NCBI GenBank assembly: GCA_028023455.1
Contig: JAQFVV010012405.1
Location: 10,972,423-11,036,422, forward strand
Direction: 5' to 3'
Source: Epiperipatus broadwayi
Taxonomy: Eukaryota > Onychophora > Udeonychophora > Euonychophora > Peripatidae
Length of the DNA: 64,000 nucleotides
Part shown: one piece after another, positions 1 through 12,435 of the stretch
Layout: each line of letters begins with the position of its first letter
Numbering within the stretch: the stretch's first letter is position 1
The notes under the pieces: generated by a model
What the model was told of the DNA's origin: nothing
The model's database searches: none
The model's input: only the letters and a program-made list of their open reading frames with translations
Translations under genes and position numbers: made by a program

Positions 1-3000
1 GGAAATCATTTAACTTTTTCACATGTATGTAGTTGTGTGTGTTGGTTGTATAATATGGAATGGATATTTGTAGCAAGTTTGAAAGTCTGAGTTCAAGTTA
101 CTTAGAATTACATTAAACATATATATATATATATATATAGTAACTCAGTGCTTTGGCACTTGGATTTATTTAGCATTATTTCTGCAAGAAAACAATGCTA
201 TTATTTTAAAAAAAATAAAATAAAATAAAAAAAAAAGTAATAATTGGTTACTAATATGTGCTATTCACTCATCTAGACATTGTTTGTGTGAATAACTAAT
301 ATATTCCTAATGCAATATCATGTTTTTAAAAGAACATGAATAATTTAATTAAAATATTGTTTATTAGAGAAAATTAAGATAAGGTAAAACAAATACAATA
401 AACTGTAATTAATTCTTAGATGGTTATAGAAAGAAGAAAAAACCATAAATGTCAATTAAATAATTTTAAGATATCTTATTCTAAGGAACAGTAACTTCTG
501 GTAAATTCATTTGTAGAAAATAATTTATATATAATTGAAATCACTGAGAATTATTGTTGGTTTTAAATGTATTTATTATTTTCATTATTAAACTACTTTG
601 TAATACACTTTAAATAATACTGAAAACTATATGATTGTAATAAGTTTTTCCTTTCTTTTGTTTATGTCATAACCAAGTGATTTTTTTTTTTCTTGGAAGA
701 GGTCGCTAGAGTTGAAAAAATGACCAATTTCATACTCAAAATCTTTTTTTTTTACAAATCGTCTGCGTTTTTAAATCATGCCATTTTATATATTAAAATA
801 TATTTTATTCACCAAGAGTTGTCTAAAAAGAAAAAAAATTAATAATCATAATAATACTAAGCTATACATACATCTGTATGTTTTTTTTTAAATAGAAAAA
901 GAACCACTCTTTTGAAAAAAATGTGAAATTATATACCTGCATTCTTAAGAAAAAAAAATTACTATTGGAAAATAAAATTCTAAGATTATGAACGAGAACT
1001 AAATATCTTTAGTGACTTAATAATAAAATCAAATTATATATTATACTATACACAAGGTGGAATTCTTAAAACTTCATATATGCTATAAGTCAACTGCAGT
1101 TATTATCATCCAAATCTAAAAAAAAAAAGTGTGCATTTTTCTCAATACATAAGCTAGTTAATTATATGTGTAGTCAATAAATAATGTGTGTGTTTATCGT
1201 CTATGTTAGAATATTCGTTTTCTTTTCTTGGATCCAAATTTTATTAGTATAATTGAAGTGAGAATTAATCTTCAGTTCTACTATAATTTTCTTTACATGA
1301 TTATTATTAGAATTGCTAAATAAAAGAAAACTTTTCATTAAAGGAAGAAAAAAAATGTGTTTATTATTTCAGTACTTTGTAAAATTTGACGGGATGAAAA
1401 CTCTTCACTTGGACAAACCGCTCACAGAAAAATAGTTCTGCTAATGAGATAATATGCATTTGTTTATTTAATGTTTTTTTTTTTTTTTTTAGAAAAACTA
1501 ATTTGTAAAATTTTATTTTGTGTTATAATATTAATGTATGCTAAGGTTTATATCTGTTACATAATATTTTAATGATCTTGTAATGATAAGTATGGGTCTT
1601 ACTATCATTACCCCGAATTCAGTTTGTATGTAATATGAAGTAATACCTATGGAGTGCATCGGATTTATTAAATGCAATTGGAGATATAAACTTTGCATAT
1701 TAGGTACTTAAAATAAAAATATTTTATATTTATTTAACGGGTAAAATAAATATTGAAAATTATCAGAAGTAACTCTAAAAAAAAAAAATGCTCTAACAAA
1801 ATATTTCTTGTTTAATGTTTGAACAGAATTTATATTATATTAATTAAGTAACTTAGTAACAGTTATTCTTTAATAACACATCCACTTTATTTAGTTTAAG
1901 CTGATATGCTACCCATTGTTTTTGAATATTCCTTCATTAAAATTAAAATTATTATACTTTTATGCTGTCATGTCCATTGGTTTCAGATATTGATCAAAGT
2001 ATACATTGTAACATAGGTTTATTATGATTAGTGTATTTTCTTATCTTGCCTAAGTGTAGGATCGATATATGCTTAATATCAGCATATGTAATACTTATAA
2101 TGTATTTTATTTTGTGGGATGAAAATGATCTCCCCAAGATACTTTATTTTCCATGGGAGGATTAGTTTTGATACAAGGTTATGGTAGGTTTGATAGTCCA
2201 GATGATCGATTCTCATGAATAGAATGATCCATAGTTGATATAATATTTAGTATACTTAAGGTATTTTAAATCCCAAAAGAGGATTATACTTGGTGCATGT
2301 TCGTTTTTTTAGGTGGTAGGATATAGATCCCCCCTAACGTTTTATGCCTGAGTAATAGGCAAGAAACCACCAAAATACTTCAGTGTAGTATTTTACTCTG
2401 CAGACATTCGTTGTTATTCTGCATTCCTCATGTGAATATAAAGATAGTTCCACCATAGAAGGTGTTGATTATTGTGCTTTGTTTTAAAAGTTATGGCAAG
2501 GATAAATGTTGGGTGAGGTGTTAGTTCCTCAAGGTGCACTTTAGTATCAATAGTGCCTTAGTAATTGAGATCAATATCTGTATTGTGCTACTGAATCTTG
2601 CTAGTAGTTGACAAGCAAACCAATGGAGAAAGTTAAGTTAAAACTGCGTATTTTAAAACGCTTATTTGTTGGAGGAATATTCAAACACAACATTTAGTGT
2701 TAGTTAATAATTAAGAAATATTCATAGTTTGAATTACACTTATAATTAAAATATTTATCGTAACTTAGGTGGACATTAAGTTAAATGTGAGATGGTGAGT
2801 GCGACTTCTGATAAATGACCCATAATTAGGAATAGGTTGTTCAATTATAAACCATAACTTGATTAACTTTATTAGGAATAAATTTAAGATTTTGCGTACT
2901 TCATATCATAGTATTAATCAATAAAAACAAAAATAGTTAGTAAGTAACTTTAAGTAAAAGCTTTATAGAAAGTTTACCAAAATTATAGATTAGTATATTA

Positions 3001-4280
3001 GTAAATGAGATGCATTTTTAGCTAGTCAATCCAATGCAATAGCATGATTGCAAACATGTGAATTTATAATTTTAATTTATACCTAAACAATGGACAGATT
3101 AATGTTGATTTATATTTCGTATCAATATGATATTATTCAATAAATTTGTATATATATTTTTTAGTTCTGTGATAGTAATAAATTATAGTCTTGTCAATAT
3201 TCGTTGTGAATTCATTTTTGTTTGTATGCTAAATATAAGTGTGTTTGCACAATATTTGCAAAACATTTTCTTGAGTCCGAAATCATTTCAAACTCTCAAA
3301 AGCTTAATATACCAGATAGACAAACTTTATGCAGATTTGAATATTTCAGTTCATTTTATTTTAATAATAATTTATAGGGTTGCAAACTTCAGACTAAACA
3401 TCATTTAATTGTAAGAATGAATTTATTCCCAAGTTATTAACCCTGACTGCACATTATTCCAGTTATATGTAGTTAAATTGTTGAATTAATTAGTCTTAGT
3501 TAATCTATTGCATTGTCATGGATGATGGAAGGACACAAAAAGCACCCTTGTCTTTTTATTATTCTGACTGAGATTCTGGATAAAAAGGCTATATTATTCG
3601 AAATTTTATGTGATTATTCATGTCATTGTTGATCATATTTATCACCCCTTTTAAATAGTTATAATAGTTGTTATGATATATGAGGACACATTAACTTTGA
3701 AGTAAAGTGAATGTTTCCTATAGCTTACCAGAATACCAGTCATATGTGACAGCACAGTACTGTAGAGTGTTTTTTTTATATAAAGTAGACAAAGAAACCC
3801 TGAGATTATTATTGTCATTATAATTATTCTTTAATTAAGAAGTGATCAATTATTGTTGATATTACAATTGTGGTGTGGCTTAAAAGAGTTTAACTTATAA
3901 TTGTGCTATAAGAAAAGTATTTTCAGATCATATTGGCAAATGATTTACATAATGGATATTTTTTTCTTTTTGGGTAACATTAACAAGAACATGGGAAGTT
4001 ATCATCATTGTTGAAAAGTGCAAATTCTTATAGCTCAGAGAATGTGTTTTTGATAAGGAGAGGATGTTATTTTATTCTAAATTTTTAATTAGGGAATGAG
4101 TGCATTTCTCTTTCTTCCCAAGATATTTATTTTACTGATGATAATTTATTTTATAATTTTAATTTCTTTCTTTGTCTTAACTGCATATATCTGTAGCTAA
4201 ATTGTTTTATAACTAACCGACCACTGAGCTAGGCTGAGGATGCACATTGGTGAATTTGCATGTTACCAAGAACATATTTT
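1..4280. other. AT-rich DNA without recognised gene
   Basis: No coding similarity. 2100-2640 is somewhat less AT-rich and could be old unique sequence or part of an intron. The open frame at 3127-3408 (93 residues, Ile/Phe/Leu-rich) looks like chance in AT-rich DNA. Confidence 0.6.
119..139. repeat. (TA)n microsatellite
   Basis: About ten TA units. Confidence 0.9.
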
Positions 4281-4470
4281 ATTAGGTTAGAAAATGAGAT
4301 GCCTAATTATAGGGGCGATTGATGTACTTAGCTTAAACTATATTATAGTTACTAAATTTAGAAGGTTAGAAATGTTTTATAGTAATACTAAAATAATCAG
4401 TTCGATTAGGTTAGAAATGACACCAACTATAGGGGCGATCGATGTATTTAGCCGGAAGTATAATAATATC
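4281..4470 (+). repeat. two-copy repeat, ~124-bp period
   Basis: ATTAGGTTAGAAA, ATAGGGGCGAT(T/C)GATGTA and TTAGC recur at 4281-4343 and 4405-4470. No function is apparent. Confidence 0.7.
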
Positions 4471-4559
4471 TCTTAAATTAGGTTAAAATATATATATAAT
4501 TGAACTTACTAAAAGTTCACAACTAACCCAGACTAGCCAAACAAAAGAAACTCTGAAAC

Positions 4560-5461
4560 ATGACCAATGGTTAAACTGCTTCTCAAGAGTAAAGGACTAA
4601 AAGATACATTTATATTAAACATTACTCACATCTCCACTTATATCATATCACCCTTTATATTAAAAGAACTTTTAAATAAGTTAATTGTTTCAGAATCATA
4701 AATTTGTAATAATAAATATTCTTTAATTCTTCTTTTTATTTTATTTCTTTTAAAGAAGACAACTTTAGCCTCATTAAAACTAATTTTGTGGCCTATATAT
4801 TTTCATGAATATATAAACCAGAACTAAGATATTTATTTCTAACCCTACTTTTGCATACCTTTATTCTTTCATTTAAGATAAAACTAGTCTGACCTAAATT
4901 ATCTTCTTACGAAAATAAGGCATAATATACACTACTCCAAGAATATTCCCTTTACAAGTAATTTTCTTATTTCCAAAGAAATTACTATTTTTAAATACAA
5001 TTCATTAAGAAGTAATTTAAAAGGCAAAGAAATAAAATCATATTTATCTTTATTTTTTACATCCTTACAAATATTACTAATAAATAAAATATTTTAAGTA
5101 ATTTATCAAAGTAGCCAACACTCAAACAATCTTTATAAAATTGATCTTTTTGAAACAAAGCTACCTTATTAGAATTATTTAATGTCTTATTTCTATAACA
5201 ATAATTTCTTAAAGCAGCTACTTTATGAAATACAGATTTATAGCTATCAGGTTAAATTATAGATCTTAATTCTTTACTCTTAACATAGTGACTACATACT
5301 AAACAATTATTCTTTACATTTCTAATCACGAATAGATCTGCAAATTTTAATTTAACAAAATCTAACCCTCCTCCTTTTATCACATATTTTATAGAAGGAT
5401 CAAAACAATTAAACTCATTTACCAACTCTTTCAATTTATCATTTCCTCTACAAATAAACAA
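4560..5461 (-). mobile_element. Penelope-like element, family 2, copy a
   Basis: Minus-strand copy of the element seen on the plus strand at 5680-6425; the two run outward from a common centre. It includes a thumb-like fragment (5461-5252), a degraded GIY-YIG region (about 5000-4780) with the shared piece AAAGTAGGGTTAGAAATAAATAT, and a 3' untranslated part with CTCTTGAGAAGCAG (near 4580). No continuous frame remains after 5252. Confidence 0.75.
5252..5461 (-). pseudogene. PLE family 2 RT thumb-like fragment
   Basis: A 69-residue frame with ELVNEFNCFDPSIKYVIKGG, matching the Penelope pattern of an N-F-P-S-I-K-F-T stretch before the LxFLDL strand (here GLDFVKLKFADLFVIR). It is the region just after the catalytic palm. 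The ATG is probably internal; upstream domains are absent because the copy is truncated here. Confidence 0.6.
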
Positions 5462-5571
5462 TCGACATATCTAACAAATAATTGTAAATATAAACAAATT
5501 TTCTTTAATAAAAAATTCTCCTTTAATTTATTCAATTTATATTAATTATTTACAAGAGGAAATTATTACTG

Positions 5572-5655
5572 AGCTAGGGATTTTAAACTGAATCTATTGA
5601 TTAAGAAGGCTTGCACTTGGTGGCACTACTGTATGGGGAGTTTGGTAACTTATTA
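5572..5655 (+). repeat. MITE right-arm fragment
   Basis: GGGATTTTA..., AAGGCTTGCACTTGG and TGGCACTACTGTA...GAGTTT match the right arm of the MITE at 44.8 kb. It sits between the two opposed Penelope family 2 copies. Confidence 0.6.
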
Positions 5656-5679
5656 TAATTAAACCTAATAGCTATCAAT

Positions 5680-6425
5680 CTGTATTTCATAAAGTAGCTG
5701 CTTTAAGAAATTATTGTTATAGAAATAAGAGATTTAATAATTCTAGTGAAATAGCCTTGTTTTAAAAAGATCAATTTTATAAAAATTATTTGATTGTTGG
5801 CAACTCTGATTATTTGTTAAAAGTATTTTATTTAATAGTAATTGTAATGGTAATATAGTAATGGATAAAAATAAAAATGATTTTAATTCTTTGTCTTTTA
5901 AATTGTCTTCTTATAGAATTGTATATAAAAATAGGATTTTTTTCAGAAATAAGAAAATTGCTTGAAAAATTATTAAATAATAAAAAAAAAATTTCTGATA
6001 GAAAAACTGTTCCTGGAGTAGCGTATATTGTTTCTTATTTTTGTAAAAAGGTATATATAGGTCAGAATAGTTTAAGCCTAAATGAATGAGTAAAGGTACA
6101 TAAAAGTAGGGTTAGAAATAAATATCTCAGTTCTGCTTTATATATTCATGAAAAAGATACAGGCCACACTATTAGTTTTGATGAGGATAAGGTTGTATTA
6201 TTTACAAGAAGTGAAATAAAATGAACAATTAAAAAGTACTTTGATGTGTGGGATGGAAATGGAATTGTTAATGTTTAATATAAATTTGTTGTTATATTTT
6301 ACTTCTGTACTCTTGAGAAGTCTGATAAAAGCAGTAAAACTATTGGTTGTGTTTTAGAGTTTATTTTCTTTGACTAGTCTGAGTTAGTTTGATTATTTTA
6401 TTGACTAGTTTAGCTTTAGGTTTTT
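5680..6425 (+). mobile_element. Penelope-like element, family 2, copy b
   Basis: Plus-strand partner of copy a. The alignable part starts at about 5690 (GCTGCTTTAAGAAATTATTG, matched inverted near 5220) and continues through the endonuclease into a 3' untranslated region with TCTTGAGAAGTCTG at 6311. The two copies form a large imperfect inverted repeat with ~220 bp between them. Confidence 0.75.
5985..6235 (+). pseudogene. PLE family 2 GIY-YIG endonuclease
   Basis: Translation gives VAYIVSYFCKKVYIGQNSLS, then a stop at about 6087, then VKVHKSRVRNKYLSSALYIH and EKDTGHTISFDEDKVVL. That order (Y-I, a Cys, YIG, basic helix, S-x-x-x-x-H, GH-x-I-x-F) is the Penelope GIY-YIG domain. Two in-frame stops make it a pseudogene. 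The open frame at 5877-6089 covers its first part. Confidence 0.8.
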
Positions 6426-6429
6426 AATG

Positions 6430-8325
6430 TTCAATATATGTAAGTATGATGTGCTTTATAATCCCAAATCTTGGATTAACATGCTATATATCAACAGAAT
6501 ACATTCAAAATTAATGTCAATTTTATCTAAAGACTTTAGGATCAGCTTTAAATGCCTTCTATTCTTCAATAAGCTCATCAACAAGTCTAAGAACAAAATC
6601 AACAAGGATGACAAAGTGTAGTTGGTATATGCCTTAGACTGCCTATTTTGCAGTAAATTATTGTGAACCACATGCCAATTTAAAATTTAAATTATATCAA
6701 CATGCCTATCTTTATAAAAGAGCTAAACTTAACACTTGATATAGCTCAGTATTCATTGACCACAAAAAGATTACAGGCCATTCTTTTAAATCTATGGTCA
6801 CTAAGATTGTTTGTCTTGAAAGCAGTCACAGAAAGTAGAAAGTCAAGTTTGGCACATAATCAATTCTGTAAATGTGACGTTAGAACCAAAAACCTTCCCT
6901 CCATAAAGATTGGTCATTCAATTTGACAACACAGCTGGTGCTTTATCAATTTGTTCTTACAGCTGTAATAATGCAAACATATAAATTTATTAAAATCAAT
7001 GCCTAATTTAATTACTTCTGCTTGCAGATGGAAATGCCAATACATTTTGCTAATTCTCTCTCTCTCTCAGTTGTGCTTTGGCAAAGATACTCTGTCAAAA
7101 GCCTGGCTTAGTAGAAAAATAAATTTATTTTATACATATTTTTTCTGTGTTGTAATTATTATTTACTTTCAAAATAGAAAAAATTCCTTTGATCAATTAT
7201 AATACAACTCTCCTATAAATTTATAAATTGTCTATATTTTGAATCTAAGAAATTTTAATAAATTTATTATTTATTCAAGCCTAACTCTCATTCTAATAAT
7301 GGCAATTTTGGACATATTTGCATGATTTTATTTATTTTCAATTAAAGCTTTAATATATATCATATTTTGATAATCTTCACATTGTTTATTACAAATATAA
7401 ATTTACAAATAAAAAACATTCTAAAATATAATATTTAAACTTTTCAAAATAAAACATTAGATATAAACAAATTGGCTTATTCATATTACATAATAAAATA
7501 TTTGCCTGTTCATAAAAATTATTGAATGAAATATATATTATTAGAATTTCATTTTTTAAAATGGAAATGAATTTTAGTTGACACAACATAAAACAATAAA
7601 AATATGTTTTAAATTTTTAAATTACACTTACTATTATAAAAATTTTGCAAAAAAAAAAAAAAATCACTGGTATTTATGAAAACATTACTTTTAGCAAGTA
7701 GCAACAACTTTCACTTTATTTTGACTATGGTTTCAAGGACTTGTCTTCTTGAAAATTAACATTTTCAAATAAAATCTAATGTCTATACAATATATTTTTG
7801 TTTTAAAATAAACATTTTACAAATATGTTACATAAATAAACTAAAATATGTAAATAAATGACTAAAAATTACAATTATTCTTTCTAAAATATTAAAACAA
7901 AAAAGCACATTCTTTGAAGTCTAAGGGCAAATTGTCTATCAATCAATGGTCTTATTAATTCCTGTGTATTATATTACAACAAAAAACATTGTTCATTTTT
8001 TTTAATTTGGAATTTTGCATATTTGTATGTAATCTATATAATACTAACATCTTCGGTTTTTTAAAATTAATAAATGTATTTGCAATTTATACTATAAATA
8101 AATGTGAACCAACTAACTAATATTATAAATAACAGGAAAATAACAAAGAAAAGCTGAAATGATAGCAATGTTATCACAATGCCTCAAAACACCTCAAAAT
8201 GGTGATTCAATAATGACTGAATGATAAATTGGTAAATTAAAATAATTAAATCTCTAAGTGTTATTTTGAAAGCTTATTATTATTAGGTACTTTATGCACA
8301 TGGATGTACACACACATATATGTAT
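6430..8325. other. unassigned, partly less AT-rich DNA
   Basis: 6430-7130 has mixed composition and several short frames on both strands, none recognised; a 3' untranslated region or old repeat would look like this. A CT run stands at 7056-7069. 7130-8325 is plain AT-rich DNA. Confidence 0.5.
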
Positions 8326-8344
8326 ATCATCATCATCATCATCA

Positions 8345-8803
8345 TTAACCCTTATCAATCCACTGCAGAATGAAGGTCTCTCCAAGTTTAATCAATCTTC
8401 TCTGATATTTAGCTTTTCTTCTCCACATCATCCCTGCACAATTTCTTATTTCATCCATCCATCTCACATGTGGTCTCTTTCTGGGTCTTTTACAATCTCT
8501 TGGAAGCCAGTTTAAGATTCCAATTGTCCATCTATTATCATCTCTTCTAGCAATATGTCCAGGCCAACTCCACTTCAATCTTTTAATTTTTTCAGTGAGG
8601 TCAGTAACACCTGTTTGTTCTCTTACCCATACATTGCATTTTTGATCTCTTCTTGTTACTCCCAACATGCATCTATTCACACTTCTTTGAGTGGTATGAA
8701 TTCTCTGTATTGCTCTTCTATTAAGTGTCCAAGTTTCAGATCCATAAGTAAGAGCAGGTAAAACACATTTGTTAAAAACCTTCCTTTTCAAACACATAGG
8801 CAT
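8345..8803 (-). pseudogene. RTE LINE C-terminal region
   Basis: A 152-residue frame in register with the upstream reverse transcriptase. It has the hallmarks of the RTE C-terminus: KCVLPALTYGSETWTL, a QTGVTDLTEKIKRLKW stretch, GHIARRDDNRW, RPHVRWMDEIRNCAG, and the terminal FILQWIDKG just before the 3' tail. The function of this region in the family is uncertain (thumb and RNA binding are suggested). The same block is found in decayed form at 23334-23860. Confidence 0.9.
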
Positions 8804-9046
8804 ATTTTATTTTACTATTAAGTTATTTCTCCCAAAAGCATTTCAACCAAGTTTAATTCTATGATTAATTTCATCCATTATGTTTCCATCTGTATTAATA
8901 ATCTGACCAAGGTATTTGTAACTGTTAACTTCTAATTCATCATAATCAATCTTTATTTTCATATTTTGAGCAAATTGATTAAATATTACTTTAGTCTTTT
9001 TAACATTTATCTTTAGTCCTACTTTCCTACTTTCATCTGATAACTC

Positions 9047-9694
9047 CTATAACATTTCCTGCAGCTCTGATGCGCTATTTGCAAAAACAACTATATCATC
9101 TGCAAAATCTAAATGACTTAAATAATCTCCATTTATTTTCACTCCTTTAGTTTCCCATTTTAATTCACAAAATACTTCTTGCAGTACTGCTGTAAAAAGT
9201 TTTGGAGATATGGAGTCACCTTGTTTTACACCTTTCTCAATGGTGACTTTCCCAGTATCATTATGTAATCTAATTGTTACTGTTGCATTTTTATAAATAT
9301 TCTTTAAAATATGACAATATCCTTGATGGTTCAATGCTTTAATCACTGAAGAAATGTTTATAGAATCAAATGCCTTTTCATAATCTACAAATCCAAAACA
9401 TAATAGCAACTCATATTCATTTGTCCTTTCTATAACTTCTCTCAATATCTGGATATGATCTACTGTACTAAAACCACTTTTAAATCCAGCTTGTTCCCTT
9501 GGTTGGTGGAAATCCAATGTTCTTTGTAGACGAGTTGTAATTATCTTGGTAAAAATTTTGTATAATACTGATAAAAGGCTGATAGGTCTGTAATTTCTAA
9601 TATCTTCTTTATCATCTTTTTTAAATATTAATATTATTACGGCATTCTTCCAATCATCTGGTATATCTTTATCATTTAGACATTTGGTATACAA
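9047..9694 (-). pseudogene. RTE LINE reverse transcriptase domain
   Basis: A 215-residue reverse transcriptase block that would copy element RNA at a nicked target site. Visible motifs in order are NYRPISLLSVLYKIFTKII (RT motif 1-2), QAGFKSGFSTVDHI, FVDYEKAFDS (motif A with catalytic Asp), KQGDSISPKLF (motif B) and LDFADDIVVFA (motif C, with the two catalytic aspartates preserved as FADD). The frame opens at a TTG codon and has no ATG because it is the middle of a longer polyprotein. It ends at a premature stop after which the same frame continues to 8345. The catalytic motifs are intact although the protein is not. Confidence 0.92.
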
Positions 9695-10019
9695 CTTTGC
9701 TAAATAATTTCTATTTCTTCACCTGCTTCTTTTAATATATCAATTATAATTCCATCATTACCTGGAGCTTTTTCTTTCTTCATACATTTAATTGCATGTT
9801 TCACTTCTTCATTTAAATTTCTGGACAATTCAGAAGATGTAATAGATATAGGAGGTACTTGTGCTTTATTACTATATAATTCTTGATAAAAGTCTTCTAC
9901 TCATTTCATGATGTCATCTCTCTTTTTAGTAATAATTCCATCTTTTTTTCTTATTGCAGATATAAATTTTCTACCAATACCAAAATGGTGTTTTACATTC
10001 TTGAAACTTTTATTTTCTT

Positions 10020-10238
10020 CTACAGAATTCCTTTCAATTCACAGTTATACTTTCTTATATCGTTTTCAACTCTTTTCCGTACCATTTTACAAAATTTGAG
10101 ATATTCAATCCTTTTTAATGCATCATTTTTGTACAGTTTCATATTTCTTCTTTTCTTCATAAATTCTGCAGTCTCAGTAGAAATTTTATTGGTCAATTGC
10201 TGCTTTTTTCTACCAGCTATCTTTGTGGCAATCTCCAT
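10020..10238 (-). pseudogene. RTE LINE, endonuclease-RT linker fragment
   Basis: A 72-residue frame with the basic sequence GRKKQQLTNKISTETAEFM and further Lys/Arg-rich helices. The same segment occurs at 22120-22330 in the second RTE copy (shared KKQQLTNK core), which fixes its place between endonuclease and reverse transcriptase. It lies in a different frame from the reverse transcriptase, so a frameshift separates them. The apparent start is only the truncation point of the element. Confidence 0.8.
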
Positions 10239-10240
10239 TT

Positions 10241-10590
10241 AAAAGAAAATTGCTTTGACAACAGTTTTAAATTGTTGATCGTTATTGAAACTGGGATTGT
10301 CTAAGTGTCCTAATGATATATATCTGTATATATACATATACATGCTATGTCATGTATATGTCAAAGCAATTTTCTTTTAAAAGATTGCCATGACAATTTG
10401 AGATTGTTGATTGTTATTGACATTAGGATTGGTTCTTAATGATTACATACAAATCCATTTAGCCTTGAGCAATATTATGTATACACATAGTTTTAAAAAA
10501 GATTGCCTTGACAACAGTTTGAAATTGTTGATTGTTATTGATATTGAGATTGTTTAAGTGTTGACTGGCTTTTAATCATATATATATATA
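10241..10590. repeat. three copies of a ~100-bp dispersed repeat
   Basis: Copies at 10241-10325, 10376-10446 and 10491-10590 share GATTGCCTTGACAACAG, ATTGTTGATTGTTATTGA, GATTGTCTAAGTGTTGAC and a TTTTAATGATTATA(TA)n end. They lie directly at the 5' truncation point of RTE copy 1. SINE or MITE class is not decided: no pol III boxes or inverted ends are seen. Confidence 0.8.
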
Positions 10591-11024
10591 TATTGATTTT
10601 ACCTTCATTTGTGTTTGTAATTTAAATTTGTGTGTGTTTGTGCATATGCATAATTTGTTTTACATGCATTTTACTGTTTTTTTTCTCCTCAGGAGTTAAA
10701 TTTCCTAGTATGGTTCTTCTATAAATAATCTTATATATCTTCACAGGTTGATTTTACTAAATTGTAAGTTATTATTGTTGACAGAATATAAATATGAGGA
10801 ATTAAAACAGTTTCACTCTGGCCGGCATTAATTCATTTCTTGTTAGAACAGGCAATGGGTTACAATTTAAGGCTACATATATATATCTTGACAAGGTCTC
10901 CACATAACATTCTTGATATTTAAACAGCACCTATAAATTAAATTTTTATAATGCCTTTATGTCATCATAATATAATTCCACATATCATTTCCGTAAATTA
11001 TATAAAATAACAGTCTATATATAT

Positions 11025-11895
11025 AAACCAAAAAAAAACAACGTATAAATCCAAGAAATAATATAATATTTCAACCAGAGGGACTGGTTTTCATCAGAAA
11101 TAAATATACATATATACACAGTAAAATGGCGATATTCAAAAATTACAGATTTGATAAAAGACTCCAAATTTAACACCCGCCCCCCGATTGATCACAAAAT
11201 CTAACACACGATATTTAACCAATCAATGACAAAATTATTCCAGTGCATACTTAAAGCAAAAAAAAAATACATTTTCTCCTAATCAAGCTTAAATTCTATT
11301 AAAATAAAAATAAAAAATAAATAAAAAATCCAAAATTAAAAAATAAATTATATATATATGCATACATACAAAAAATAGACCATCCTCATATTAATATTCG
11401 TTAAAAACTAAAATACTTATACATATTGATCAAAAAAATATATTGTTAATTCAAAGTACAATAATTATTTATTTACCCACATACCAATTAAACCTTTACA
11501 TAAAAAATCTCATATAAGAAAAATTTTCACATATAAAAAAACTCCCTTATATATAAAAATATTTTAGGAGACCAGATAACCTAAATATGTAATAGTTCCA
11601 ATGTTTAAATTCAAACCATGTGGGTGTAAGGTCTTGAATTTAAAAACTAAAAAACATATTTTGTTTCCTTTCTCTTGTAGAAGAAAAATCTCCTGTAGAA
11701 TTTCTACTCTTAAATCATGTGTTAGATTTTGTGACAAATCGGGGGGTGTTAAATTTGTAGTCTTTTGTCAAATCTGTAATTTTTGCATTTTACTGTGAAT
11801 ATATTTTTCCTTTCTGATGAAAACCAGTCCTCTGATTAAAATATTATATTATTTTTTGGATTTATAAGTCTTTTTTTGCTTTTTTTTATATATTT
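11025..11895. repeat. long foldback element with hairpin motif in both arms
   Basis: The left arm (about 11025-11215) is the reverse complement of the right arm (about 11695-11890), with landmarks ATTATATTATTT, CTGATGAAAACCAG, TTTTACTGTG, CAAATCTGTAATTTTTG and GTGTTAGATTTTGTGA. Each arm contains CTGATGAAAACCAG, a short loop, and CTGGTTGAAA or its decayed form (minus strand 11069-11097; plus strand 11814-11841). The ~480-bp spacer is AT-rich; its 65-residue open frame (11601-11798) overlaps the right arm and is not recognisable. Confidence 0.85.
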
Positions 11896-12333
11896 TCTTT
11901 GGTTAGTTTTTTATATTTATATATTTATGTAAATAATTCACTTGCAGTAGTTAATTATAATACTGCCATGAAATACTATATCAAATGTTTCAATTAGAAT
12001 AAACAGAAGCTCATTGAAACCTGTGTTGTACTACAACATCTAAATCTATCTTTTTACTTAAAAAACTAATAAGATATTTCAATTGTCTCATCTTCTCATA
12101 TTGTCATTATTTCAACATATTAGTTATTGATTATTTTATATTAATTGTTAAAGGATTTGAGTTTGTTGAACATTAAAAAATCATTAAATGTTACATTCAT
12201 TTCATTAAGAATATAATAAATTTTGTATTTTAAGATGGCAAGAATGGTATAATCATTGGCATGCTGCAAATCTTTGTTTTTGCTTAAAGAAACTCATTAT
12301 CAAATCCATCATATATAAATATCTCACATTTAT

Positions 12334-12435
12334 TGTTAAAAGGAAGTTGCCTTGACAACAGTTGAGATTGCTGATTATTATCTATACTGAGATTGTCTAA
12401 ATATTGACAGCTTTCTAGTGGTTATATATATATAT
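12334..12435 (+). repeat. ~100-bp dispersed repeat, copy 4
   Basis: GTTGCCTTGACAACAGTTGA, GATTGTCTAAATATTGACAG and a TA tail, as in the cluster at 10.2-10.6 kb. Confidence 0.75.

Larger units (their letters stand above)
8326..10245 (-). mobile_element. RTE-clade LINE, 5'-truncated, copy 1
   Basis: Non-LTR retrotransposon read on the minus strand. In order it holds the segment linking endonuclease to reverse transcriptase (10238-10020), the reverse transcriptase (9694-9047) and the RTE-type C-terminal region (8803-8345). It ends in an (ATG)n tail, seen as ATC repeats at 8327-8346 on the plus strand, the simple-repeat 3' tail usual for RTE elements. The endonuclease domain is missing and homology to copy 2 stops near 10245, so this is a 5'-truncated insertion. 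The frame is broken by one frameshift before the reverse transcriptase and at least three in-frame stops after it (one right after the LQEML at about 9046), so it cannot move by itself. Confidence 0.9.

Noticed and set aside
3127-3408. 93-residue open frame
   Set aside because: Ile/Phe/Leu/Asn-rich composition expected from AT-rich DNA, no motif and no splice or promoter context.
8294-8761. Plus-strand frames over the RTE copy
   Set aside because: Shadows of the minus-strand RTE C-terminal region.
9883-10242. 119-residue Phe-rich plus-strand frame
   Set aside because: Shadow of the minus-strand RTE linker.
11069-11097. Functional hammerhead ribozyme
   Set aside because: CTGATGA and GAAA are present with a good stem, but an extra A separates the core from the stem and helices I and III were not found; reported only as hammerhead-like.
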